From the NCBI GenBank assembly GCA_024276775.1, contig JAJRWO010000099.1:1-8830 (forward strand): a stretch of DNA of 8,830 nt. Direction: 5' to 3'. Made by a program: the position numbers and the translations under genes. Under the pieces are notes generated by a model that worked only from the letters and a program-made list of their open reading frames with translations, made no database searches and was not told the DNA's origin. Of this stretch, positions 1 through 5,844 are shown piece by piece; the first letter of the stretch is position 1, and every line of letters starts with the position of its first letter. The stretch is from Gammaproteobacteria bacterium (GTDB lineage: Bacteria > Pseudomonadota > Gammaproteobacteria > Tenderiales > Tenderiaceae).

Positions 1-81
1 GCAGGATTTTGGCAGGAGCGGCGGCAAACAGCGACTCAGCCCGAATAATAAACGTAACGATGGAAAGAAATAGAATGGATA
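1..81. other. Left-edge remnant, reading frame undecided
   Basis: All three plus-strand frames are open from the window edge and close at different stops: TAA at 46-48, TAG at 71-73 and TAA at 90-92. The second gives a Lys/Arg/Gly-rich tail (…GKQRLSPNNKRNDGKK), the sort of low-complexity end many proteins have, but nothing identifies a family. One of these is probably the 3' end of an upstream gene. I cannot choose, and I see no clear terminator or promoter before the next gene. Confidence 0.3.
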
Positions 82-96
82 GTGGAGGATAACAAT

Positions 97-1077
97 ATGC
101 AAAGATTCAAAAACATTCTTTATGTTGTTGTGTCTGGCTCGGCCAGTGACGCTGCGTTGGAACGTGCTATAAGTTTGGCAAAACTCAATCAGGCGCGTCT
201 TACGGTTGTCGAGGTCATTGATAAAATACCGTCTAACATAAAGCTGCCCGACGGTGTTCCGTCTTCAGAAGAGTTTCAGGCAAAGAGAGTTGCGAAGCAT
301 CAAGAGAGACTGGAAGAGCAGGTTGTTTCCATAAATAAACGTATCAAAATTCAAACCAAGGTGCTTGTGGGTATATCGTTTCTGGCAATCATCCACGATA
401 TTCTTCGTAATGGGCATGACTTAGTGATCAAAGAAGCTGAAAGTGGTGGACTGCTGGACCGGGTATTTGGGAGTAATGATATGCACTTGTTACGCAAATG
501 CCCGTGTCCGGTATGGTTAGTCAAACCGGAATCACCCAAAGTATATCGCCGCATCCTCGCAGCTGTGGATGTCGATGACTATTTTCCATCGAAAGAGTTA
601 AATACAAGACATCTGCTTAATCTCCAAATTCTTGAAATGGCGAGTTCATTGGCTTTGTCCGAGTCAACAGCGTTGCATGTTGTTCATACGTGGGAGGCGG
701 TTGAAGAAGGTGTTATGCGGCATGCATTTGTAGATTTACCGGAAGAAAAAATAGCTGCTCATATCGAAGAGGAAAAGCAGAAAAACAGGCATAATTTAAA
801 TATACTGATGAATGAGACGGTCAATAAATTAGGCCAAAATGCTTTTGAATATATCAAACCTCAAATACATTTACTTAAAGGCTATCCACGCAAAAACATT
901 CCAGAGTTTGCCCGAGAAATTAAAGCAGATCTGATTGTCATGGGCACCGTCGCTCGTACGGGTATTTCCGGATTTTTTATGGGTAACACGGCAGAAACTA
1001 TTCTCAATCGACTCGATTGCTCGGTACTTGCGATTAAACCACCGGGATTCGAGACTCCTGTTGTTTTGGAGGGTTAA
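97..1077 (+). CDS. uspE: Tandem universal stress protein, UspE-like
   Basis: This 326-residue protein has two Usp (alpha/beta Rossmann-like) domains in tandem, the size and layout of UspE; it should be a soluble cytoplasmic stress protein. The N-terminal domain ends in HLLRKCPCPVWLVKP, very close to the matching segment of E. coli UspE. The C-terminal domain ends in GTVARTGISGFFMGNTAETI and then LAIKPPGFETPV, also UspE-like. The ATP-binding pattern G-x2-G-x9-G-[S/T] of UspA is degenerate: Ala replaces the second Gly and Asn follows the last Gly, so nucleotide binding is doubtful. An in-frame GTG lies at 82, but ATG at 97 is preferred because GGAGG at 84-88 sits 8 bases before it. It stands alone, with 286 bp to the next gene. 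The family is secure; strict orthology to UspE is an inference from these motifs. Confidence 0.92.
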   Translation: MQRFKNILYVVVSGSASDAALERAISLAKLNQARLTVVEVIDKIPSNIKLPDGVPSSEEFQAKRVAKHQERLEEQVVSINKRIKIQTKVLVGISFLAIIHDILRNGHDLVIKEAESGGLLDRVFGSNDMHLLRKCPCPVWLVKPESPKVYRRILAAVDVDDYFPSKELNTRHLLNLQILEMASSLALSESTALHVVHTWEAVEEGVMRHAFVDLPEEKIAAHIEEEKQKNRHNLNILMNETVNKLGQNAFEYIKPQIHLLKGYPRKNIPEFAREIKADLIVMGTVARTGISGFFMGNTAETILNRLDCSVLAIKPPGFETPVVLEG

Positions 1078-1248
1078 CGCCATCAGCTAAACTATGTTTT
1101 GGAATGGAAGTTAAATAGCTTATTAATCGTTGCCTATTTTGGTGCGTTTCTGCGAGAGGCGGGAATGGCTGTATTTCTGCCAGCAATGGTGAGAATTTTT
1201 ATTTTAACGAGATTGTCAACAGTTTTTTGGGTAAACTCGTGCGGTGAT

Positions 1249-1310
1249 TGATTCAATGGGGTTGTCATTGGCACCTGGAAAAATCAGTTAGCCATGATTC
1301 AATAGGTTGT
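1249..1310 (+). repeat. Direct repeat TGATTCAAT with GGTTGT tail
   Basis: Two near-identical stretches start 46 bp apart in the gap upstream of the barrel pair. TGATTCAATGGGGTTGT lies at 1249-1265 and TGATTCAATAGGTTGT at 1295-1310. They share TGATTCAAT exactly, then differ by one substitution and one base of length. The second copy ends directly before a -10-like TATTAT. They could be paired regulator sites or a chance similarity. Confidence 0.4.
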
Positions 1311-1343
1311 ATTATACAGCGCGAGTAACTGATTTTTTCAGGT
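1273..1343 (+). promoter_or_regulatory. 18-bp inverted repeat around a possible -10 box
   Basis: The left arm is 1273-1290 (ACCTGGAAAAATCAGTTA) and the right arm 1326-1343 (TAACTGATTTTTTCAGGT). They are complementary over 18 positions with one mismatch, which would be a G-U pair in RNA. The 35-base centre contains TATTATAC (1310-1317), a plausible -10 region, though no good -35 sits 16-18 bases upstream. The right arm ends 20 bases before the first barrel gene's ATG and just ahead of its ribosome binding site. No T-tract follows the right arm, so it is not a normal terminator. An operator pair or a 5' leader hairpin fits better. The rest of the gap (1078-1272) shows no gene and no convincing terminator. 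Confidence 0.45.
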
Positions 1344-1363
1344 TGATAGGGAAGGTATTGTGA

Positions 1364-2740
1364 ATGATTAGGAAGACATCGCTGATGGGCTGTGTGCTGT
1401 CGGTTCTGGTATTGTTGGTGTCCACGCAGACGTTGGCTTTACCCTCCCTATCGCTGTCGCCACGTATTTTGGCGATGGGAGGTGTTGGCGTTGCCTCCGG
1501 TGATGAAACGGCGGCTGCCTTGATTAATCCAGCGTTGCTGGCTGCCAGTTCTGAGTTTGAAGGTTTTCGTGTCATTTTGCCGGTGTTTGGGCAGCGCTTT
1601 AGTGATCCCGATAGTTTGCTTGATAAGGTGGATAGTTACCAAGCTGCCCAGTTTGAAACACGTTTGGATGCTGCTGTGATTGCCTACGCTGAACTGGGTG
1701 CAAATAATGTCAGAATTATTGATACCACTGAAAGGGTATTGGAAATAAAAGAGGCGGCCCAGGATATTGCTGATGTATCACAACAGATGCTAGATCAGCT
1801 GCAGCAGATTACTGGCAGGCCGCTGAAAGGCGAGTTTCTGAGTGCTGTGGCGATCAGAATACCTAATAAAAGGTTGGCGGCTTCATTGGTGATGAGTCAT
1901 CGTGTGGTGGCGGCTGGGGTGTTTGAGTTTGGTGATGATGTTTTGCTTCAAGGAATGGTTGACGCGGCCTCGATTACTGCGACGGCTATTGATCAGGATC
2001 AGCTCGATGCGCTTGAAAAAAATCAGGCGATTGCTGATCAGTTATATGTGGAAGAAGATGAAGAATCGGTTAAGGCGATAGAACAGTTAAGCTCAAATTT
2101 AAGTGCGCGTGGTGCAATGATTACTGAAATGGGTTTGGTATTGTCGCGTGAGTTTGTTGTGGCGGGCCATGATGTCGCGGTGGGAATAACGCCCAAGCTG
2201 GTAAAGGTAAAGACCTTTGATTATATATTAGGAATAGATACGGCTGGTTTTAACGCTGATTTGGGGCAGCGAGAATATACAGATTTCAATGTTGATATTG
2301 GCCTGTTAAAAGAGTTTGGCAGTGGTTGGCGCACCGGGTTGGCCGTCAGCAATCTGTTTAGCAAGGCTTATGACACTCGTCCTTATTCCTCTGTTGCAGG
2401 GCTGCCCCCTGTATCGGCAGTGATCAAGGTGGAGCCTCAGGTACGCTGGGGTATCTCGCATAGCAGTGAGTGGCTTGTGGTGGCGCTAGATTTGGATGTG
2501 ACCGAAAATGAGTCGCTGGGTTTTGAGTCCAGTACTCAGTATCTTGGTGTGGGAGCCGAGTTGGATTTGTCGGGTTGGGGGCGTTGGCGTGCCGGTTATC
2601 GCCATAATCTGAATGACTCGGATGTCAGCATGCCGACGCTAGGGGTCGGTTTTTCACCCTTTGGTGTACACATTGATGTGGCGGTTGCTGATAATGGTGA
2701 TGAGGCGTTGCTTTCATTCCAGCTAGGGTTTAATTTCTAG
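1364..2740 (+). CDS. TraF_2-family outer-membrane beta-barrel protein, copy 1
   Basis: This 458-residue protein belongs to the family usually labelled 'conjugal transfer protein TraF' (TraF_2 type), judged by its overall pattern. It is unrelated to the thioredoxin-like TraF of the F pilus. A signal peptide spans residues 1-25, with probable cleavage after TLA before LPSLS. Residues 37-60 carry the AMGGVGVA…NPALLA signature seen at the start of FadL/PorV-like barrels. Helix-prone stretches follow at about 90-150 and 205-245. From 255 to the end come alternating strands (VAGHDVAVGITPKL at 266-279, LGVGAELDL at 394-402), and the chain ends in Phe as expected of a BAM-assembled barrel. AGGGAAGG (1348-1355) sits 8 bases before ATG. 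The second copy follows after 51 bp with no terminator between, so the two are probably one operon. The substrate or role is unknown. Confidence 0.85.
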   Translation: MIRKTSLMGCVLSVLVLLVSTQTLALPSLSLSPRILAMGGVGVASGDETAAALINPALLAASSEFEGFRVILPVFGQRFSDPDSLLDKVDSYQAAQFETRLDAAVIAYAELGANNVRIIDTTERVLEIKEAAQDIADVSQQMLDQLQQITGRPLKGEFLSAVAIRIPNKRLAASLVMSHRVVAAGVFEFGDDVLLQGMVDAASITATAIDQDQLDALEKNQAIADQLYVEEDEESVKAIEQLSSNLSARGAMITEMGLVLSREFVVAGHDVAVGITPKLVKVKTFDYILGIDTAGFNADLGQREYTDFNVDIGLLKEFGSGWRTGLAVSNLFSKAYDTRPYSSVAGLPPVSAVIKVEPQVRWGISHSSEWLVVALDLDVTENESLGFESSTQYLGVGAELDLSGWGRWRAGYRHNLNDSDVSMPTLGVGFSPFGVHIDVAVADNGDEALLSFQLGFNF

Positions 2741-2791
2741 TGAACCAATTGGGTTAACGGGTTTCTCTAGGTTGAAATCCCCGGGATAAAG

Positions 2792-4135
2792 ATGAGCGCG
2801 TTAAAACAGATGTCGATGGGTTATGAAAACCAGATTAAGAGAAATGAATGGGTGAGTAGAAAGGTGTGGCAGCTAGGCAGCTGCCTGTCTGCATGGATGT
2901 TATTTTCAGCACCGCTGCTGGCGATGCCGTTTGCGCCTATTGAACCGGTCTCATATGCCTTGGGTGGAACCGGTGTTTCTTCAGCCTCAGGCGCTAATGC
3001 AGGTTTTTTTAATCCTGCTTTGCTGGCAGTGAATGAGGCTGAAAAGGCAACGCTGTTGCCCACGGCTGTGCTTGGTTTTCGTTATTTTGATCGAGACAAT
3101 GTGTTGGATTCTGTTTACAGGTACCAGGATATGGCTGTCGAGCAGTCCTATGATGAGGTGTTGGCCGATTTCAAGGCTGGAAATTATGTTGATGATGACC
3201 CTGTTGAATCTCGGAAATTGATTGCTGAGGAGGCAGATGGGATACGCAGGCGTTTTCTTGATATGGCCGATAAGCCGATGCAACAAGAGTCTATGCTGGC
3301 AATGGTGGTGGCTATTTCGCACGATAAATTGAACATGAGTTTTAGCCTTAGCAGAAAGATGCTGGGTGGTGCCTTGATTGAGATTGCTGAAAATGATTTA
3401 ACTGAGCTGGAAAGAATGGTTGAAGAGGCGGCGGATGGTGAGTTGTTAAGGTCTGATTTTGCCGTTGATCCGGAGGAGGGCGTTAGTAGTGGTTTGTTTG
3501 GTTCTGCTGGTTTTGCCTCACAATTTCGTGGTCGGGGTTTGAAGACGACTGAATTGGGTTTGTCTATCGCGGGAAATTACACGGTTGCCGGCCATGATAT
3601 TGCCATCGGTATTACGCCAAGGCTGATTTTGGCAACCAGTTTTGATTATGTCAAACGTGTTGGTGTGGCTGATTTTGAAACTGGTTTGGGGCGTAAAAAC
3701 AGTACTGCCTTTGATGTTGATCTGGGTGCCGCCAAGTCTTACAGCAATGGCTGGCGGGCTGGTGTGGCAATCAAAAATCTCATTGGTCAGAAATACAAGA
3801 CTCGCCTGGGAAATAAAATTAGAATCAGGCCGCAGATGCGAGTCGGTGTTTCTCGCACAATGAAATGGGTTGCTGTTGCTGTGGATCTGGATTTGAATAA
3901 AAGTGAGTCGCTGGGGTTTGATTCACAAACCCAGTATCTTGGGTTTGGTGCGCAATTAAATGTGTTTGATATGAGTATAATTCGTATCGGCTATCGTTCT
4001 AATTTGAGTGACGCCGATACTAGCGTTGTCACCGTGGGGTTTGGTATGAAGGTTTATGGTCTGCAGCTTGACCTTGCCGCGGGTGCAAATGAAGATGAAA
4101 TTGATGCTGCTGCATCGGTTGCATATCGATTTTAA
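2792..4135 (+). CDS. TraF_2-family outer-membrane beta-barrel protein, copy 2
   Basis: This 447-residue protein is a paralogue of the preceding gene. In the block beginning PQMRVGVS (residue 347), 25 of 45 aligned residues are identical by hand count, with no gaps. The NPALLA signature (74-79), VAGHDIAIGITPRL (266-279), ESLGFDSQTQYLGFGA (372-387) and a terminal Phe are all kept. The signal peptide has an unusually long charged n-region: the hydrophobic core is about 31-43 and likely cleavage follows LLA at residue 44. The start is uncertain. ATG at 2792 has only a weak GGGA 5 bases ahead, and ATG at 2810 or 2816 or GTG at 2852 would also keep the signal peptide. The N-terminal halves differ much more than the C-terminal halves, as expected if a common barrel carries different accessory regions. 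It converges on crp with 15 bp between stops. Function is not known. Confidence 0.85.
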   Translation: MSALKQMSMGYENQIKRNEWVSRKVWQLGSCLSAWMLFSAPLLAMPFAPIEPVSYALGGTGVSSASGANAGFFNPALLAVNEAEKATLLPTAVLGFRYFDRDNVLDSVYRYQDMAVEQSYDEVLADFKAGNYVDDDPVESRKLIAEEADGIRRRFLDMADKPMQQESMLAMVVAISHDKLNMSFSLSRKMLGGALIEIAENDLTELERMVEEAADGELLRSDFAVDPEEGVSSGLFGSAGFASQFRGRGLKTTELGLSIAGNYTVAGHDIAIGITPRLILATSFDYVKRVGVADFETGLGRKNSTAFDVDLGAAKSYSNGWRAGVAIKNLIGQKYKTRLGNKIRIRPQMRVGVSRTMKWVAVAVDLDLNKSESLGFDSQTQYLGFGAQLNVFDMSIIRIGYRSNLSDADTSVVTVGFGMKVYGLQLDLAAGANEDEIDAAASVAYRF

Positions 4136-4150
4136 CCGGTGTAAAAATGC

Positions 4151-4792
4151 TTAACGAGTGCCAAAGACAACGATGGTTTTGCCTTTAGCTGTGATTAGAT
4201 TTTGCTGCTCCAGGCTTTTTAATACTCTGCCAACCATTTCGCGTGAGCAGCCAACAATGCGGGCTAGCTCCTGGCGGGTAATCTTGATCTGCATGCCATC
4301 TGGGTGAGTGATCGCATCAGGTTGCTGGCACAAGTCGAGCAAGGTCTTAGCGACCCGACCGCTAACGTCCATAAAGGCCAATCGAGAGGCCATGTCGGAG
4401 GTTCGGCGCAGGCGCAGGGCCATCTGTGAGGCCATCTGGAAAATGATTTCGGTATGGTTTTTGGCCATCTGGCGAAATCGTTCATAGCTAATTTCAGCCA
4501 CCTCGCAGTCGCCTCGGGCGCGAATCCAGGCGCTGCGCTCGGGGTTGTTGCTAAACAGGCCCATTTCACCAAAGAAATCACCCGCGTTGAGGTAAGCCAG
4601 TACCATTTCATTGCCATCATCATCCTCCGACACCACGCTAACGGAACCCGTGGTGATGTAATACAGTGAGTTTGGTGTGTCGCCGCCGTGAATGATGAGG
4701 CTTTTTTTCGCATAGCCGCGTCGATGGCAGTGAGTCAAAAAATTTTCAATGGCCGGGTTGGTCTTTGGTTTATTTGTTTTCGCTAATATCAT
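4151..4792 (-). CDS. crp: cAMP receptor protein, Crp/Vfr type
   Basis: This 213-residue global transcription regulator has an N-terminal cyclic-nucleotide domain and a C-terminal winged helix-turn-helix. Residue numbers run 4 ahead of E. coli Crp. cAMP contacts are present: Glu76 in GEMGLF, Arg86 and Ser87 in PERSAWIRA, and Thr131-Ser132 in the dimer helix. The recognition helix CSREMVGRVLK keeps Arg184, Glu185 and Arg189, the three residues that read the TGTGA half-site, so DNA specificity should be that of Crp. The activating-region loop ITHPDGMQIK and the C-terminus KTIVVFGTR are also Crp-like. It would act as a cytoplasmic homodimer. It is divergent from the yhfA-type gene, an arrangement known from E. 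coli, and near speD as is vfr in Pseudomonas (from memory). I found no clear TGTGA-N6-TCACA site in its own upstream region, so autoregulation is not evident. Confidence 0.97.
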   Translation of the reverse strand: MILAKTNKPKTNPAIENFLTHCHRRGYAKKSLIIHGGDTPNSLYYITTGSVSVVSEDDDGNEMVLAYLNAGDFFGEMGLFSNNPERSAWIRARGDCEVAEISYERFRQMAKNHTEIIFQMASQMALRLRRTSDMASRLAFMDVSGRVAKTLLDLCQQPDAITHPDGMQIKITRQELARIVGCSREMVGRVLKSLEQQNLITAKGKTIVVFGTR

Positions 4793-4866
4793 TTTAATCT
4801 CATTGTATGACAGCCCTTGTTATGGCTATCGGCCAATAGTGGCTTATTGATGAGTTACTATATGGC

Positions 4867-4898
4867 TAAGGAATGAAAATCATAATTTTCATTCCTTA
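4867..4898. promoter_or_regulatory. Perfect 14-bp-arm palindrome in the crp/yhfA spacer
   Basis: TAAGGAATGAAAAT (4867-4880) and ATTTTCATTCCTTA (4885-4898) are exact reverse complements around CATA. The element lies between divergent genes, 29 bases before the yhfA ATG and 74 bases before the crp start, and has no T-tract on either side, so a terminator is unlikely. An operator for a dimeric regulator, or a leader hairpin in the yhfA transcript, fits better. It is not a Crp site. It resembles a Fur box at 13 of 19 positions in the best register I found, but its symmetry centre is wrong for Fur, so I assign no regulator. Confidence 0.6.
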
Positions 4899-4927
4899 AT
4901 CTGAAATTTAGAACCCGGGAGTAGCAC

Positions 4928-5359
4928 ATGAAGGCACGGATTAAATGGGTGGACAATGCCATGTTTGTGGCGGAATCAGGCAGCGGTCATGCGGTAGTTA
5001 TCGATGGCCCGCCAGAAGGCGGTGGACGTAACATGGGTATGCGGCCAATGGAAATGTTGTTAATGGGCACGGGAGCCTGTAGTGCCTACGATGTGCTGCT
5101 GATCTTACGCAAGGGGCGGCATCAAGTGGCGGATTGTATCTGTGAAGTCGCGGCTGAGCGCGCAGATGGGGTGCCGTCGGTGTTCACCAACATCCATCTT
5201 CATTTTATTGTCAGTGGCGATGGCCTGAAGGAAAAGGTGGTTAAGCGAGCGGTGCAGCTATCGGCTGAAAAATACTGCTCTGCCGCCATTATGTTAGGTA
5301 AAACGGCCGAGATCAGTCATGATTTTGAAATTGTCTCAGCGTCAGGGGGTGAGGCTTGA
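4928..5359 (+). CDS. yhfA: OsmC family protein, YhfA-like
   Basis: This 143-residue protein matches E. coli YhfA in layout and motifs. It starts KARIKWV and continues with MRPMEMLLMGTGACSAYDVL (39-57), FTNIHLHFIVSG (86-97) and LSAEKYCSAAIMLGK (111-125). The two cysteines, Cys51 and Cys117, occupy the places of the peroxidatic and resolving cysteines of OsmC/Ohr thiol peroxidases. Reduction of organic hydroperoxides in the cytoplasm is therefore plausible, though the physiological role of YhfA proteins is not settled. GGGAG (4917-4921) lies 6 bases before ATG. The stop overlaps the next gene's start by four bases (TTGA), implying translational coupling. Its position next to divergent crp is a conserved arrangement. 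Confidence 0.92.
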   Translation: MKARIKWVDNAMFVAESGSGHAVVIDGPPEGGGRNMGMRPMEMLLMGTGACSAYDVLLILRKGRHQVADCICEVAAERADGVPSVFTNIHLHFIVSGDGLKEKVVKRAVQLSAEKYCSAAIMLGKTAEISHDFEIVSASGGEA

Positions 5360-5754
5360 TTAAGCCGCAGCCTACCTCTGGCATGCGCCACGTCGCTTTG
5401 TTTGTCAGCGACCTGGAGGCCTGTGAACAATTCTATGTTGAATTACTGGAGATGCAGGTGGAGTGGCGTCCCGATCCGGATAACGTTTATTTATGCTCGG
5501 GTAATGACAACCTGGCCTTGCATCGCGCACCGACGGGTTACGATATGTCAGGTGATCAGACTCTGGATCACATTGGTTTCATTATTGACGATATTGATCA
5601 GGTCAATGTCTGGCACGACTTTTTGCGCGGTCATGATGTTAAAATGAAGACGGAGCCGCGGACTCACCGTGACGGTGCTCGCAGCTTTTATTGTTATGAC
5701 CCTGGCGGCAATACGGTGCAGATGATTCATCACCCGCCAATCGTACAGAAATAG
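5356..5754 (+). CDS. VOC-fold (glyoxalase/dioxygenase superfamily) protein
   Basis: This 132-residue protein has two beta-alpha-beta-beta-beta modules, the length of a small vicinal-oxygen-chelate protein. The first begins RHVALFVSDLEACEQFYVEL (11-30) and the second LDHIGFIIDDID (70-81). It ends DPGGNTVQMIHHPP, typical of the superfamily. Predicted metal ligands are His12, His56, His72 and Gln122; many relatives have Glu at the last position. Substrate cannot be told from sequence; glyoxalase, extradiol-dioxygenase-like and thiol-transferase members share this fold. TTG at 5356 is chosen because CAGGGGGTGA (5343-5352) is an excellent ribosome binding site for it. The next start, ATG at 5383, has no such site and would leave His12 as the third residue. 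It overlaps the yhfA-like gene and is probably co-transcribed with it. Confidence 0.88.
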   Translation: MIKPQPTSGMRHVALFVSDLEACEQFYVELLEMQVEWRPDPDNVYLCSGNDNLALHRAPTGYDMSGDQTLDHIGFIIDDIDQVNVWHDFLRGHDVKMKTEPRTHRDGARSFYCYDPGGNTVQMIHHPPIVQK

Positions 5755-5783
5755 TGACTAAAACCAGAAAAATGATGGATAAT
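5754..5783 (+). promoter_or_regulatory. Possible sigma70 promoter for speD
   Basis: GTGACT (5754-5759) matches the -35 consensus at four positions, and GATAAT (5778-5783) matches the -10 at five of six, with an 18-base spacer. Transcription would start near 5790, giving speD a leader of about 55 bases that begins just before the first of two competing hairpins. The match is modest, and read-through from the upstream pair is also possible. Confidence 0.35.
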
Positions 5784-5793
5784 CCGCGTCTTT

Positions 5794-5839
5794 CTTGGCA
5801 GTAAAGCCAAGGGCGTGGAAAGACAGGAGGGTGGCTTTA
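5794..5839 (+). promoter_or_regulatory. speD leader with two mutually exclusive hairpins
   Basis: Hairpin A pairs CTTGGC (5794-5799) with GCCAAG (5806-5811) around a six-base loop. Hairpin B pairs TAAAGCCA (5802-5809) with TGGCTTTA (5832-5839), extendable by a G-U pair. Both use bases 5806-5809, so only one can form at a time. Hairpin B encloses the ribosome binding site AGGAGG (5825-5830) in its loop and pairs the bases between it and the start codon; hairpin A leaves them free. This is the geometry of a translational switch. It does not match a riboswitch class I can name. Confidence 0.45.
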
Positions 5840-5844
5840 TACCC

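Noticed and set aside
82..96. GTG start at 82 for the UspE-like gene
   Set aside because: The codon overlaps the GGAGG that serves ATG at 97, and the extra five residues are not part of the Usp fold.
1078..1200. Terminator after the UspE-like gene
   Set aside because: Only very short pairings such as AGCTA/TAGCT are visible, and no stem is followed by a T-tract.
1379..1393. Lipobox-like LMGC at residues 7-10 of the first barrel protein
   Set aside because: The hydrophobic core lies after the Cys, not before it. A normal signal peptide cleaved after TLA at residue 25 fits better.
2741..2791. Terminator or promoter between the two barrel genes
   Set aside because: Only a four-pair AACC/GGTT stem is present and no -35/-10 pair, so an operon is more likely.
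2987..3322. 111-residue minus-strand open frame opposite the second barrel gene
   Set aside because: It is antisense to a clear paralogue of the neighbouring gene and has no recognisable motif or ribosome binding site.
4264..4713. 149-residue minus-strand open frame inside crp
   Set aside because: It is a shifted-frame shadow of crp, rich in Trp, Cys and Arg, with no family resemblance.
4868..4887. Fur-box reading of the crp/yhfA palindrome
   Set aside because: The best register matches only 13 of 19 positions, and the symmetry centre falls between two bases, while the Fur 19-mer is centred on a base.
4793..4927. Crp autoregulatory site upstream of crp
   Set aside because: No TGTGA-N6-TCACA or near match was found by eye in the spacer.
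5815..5844. GTG start at 5815 for speD
   Set aside because: It lies before the AGGAGG site and extends past the conserved N-terminus of the family.
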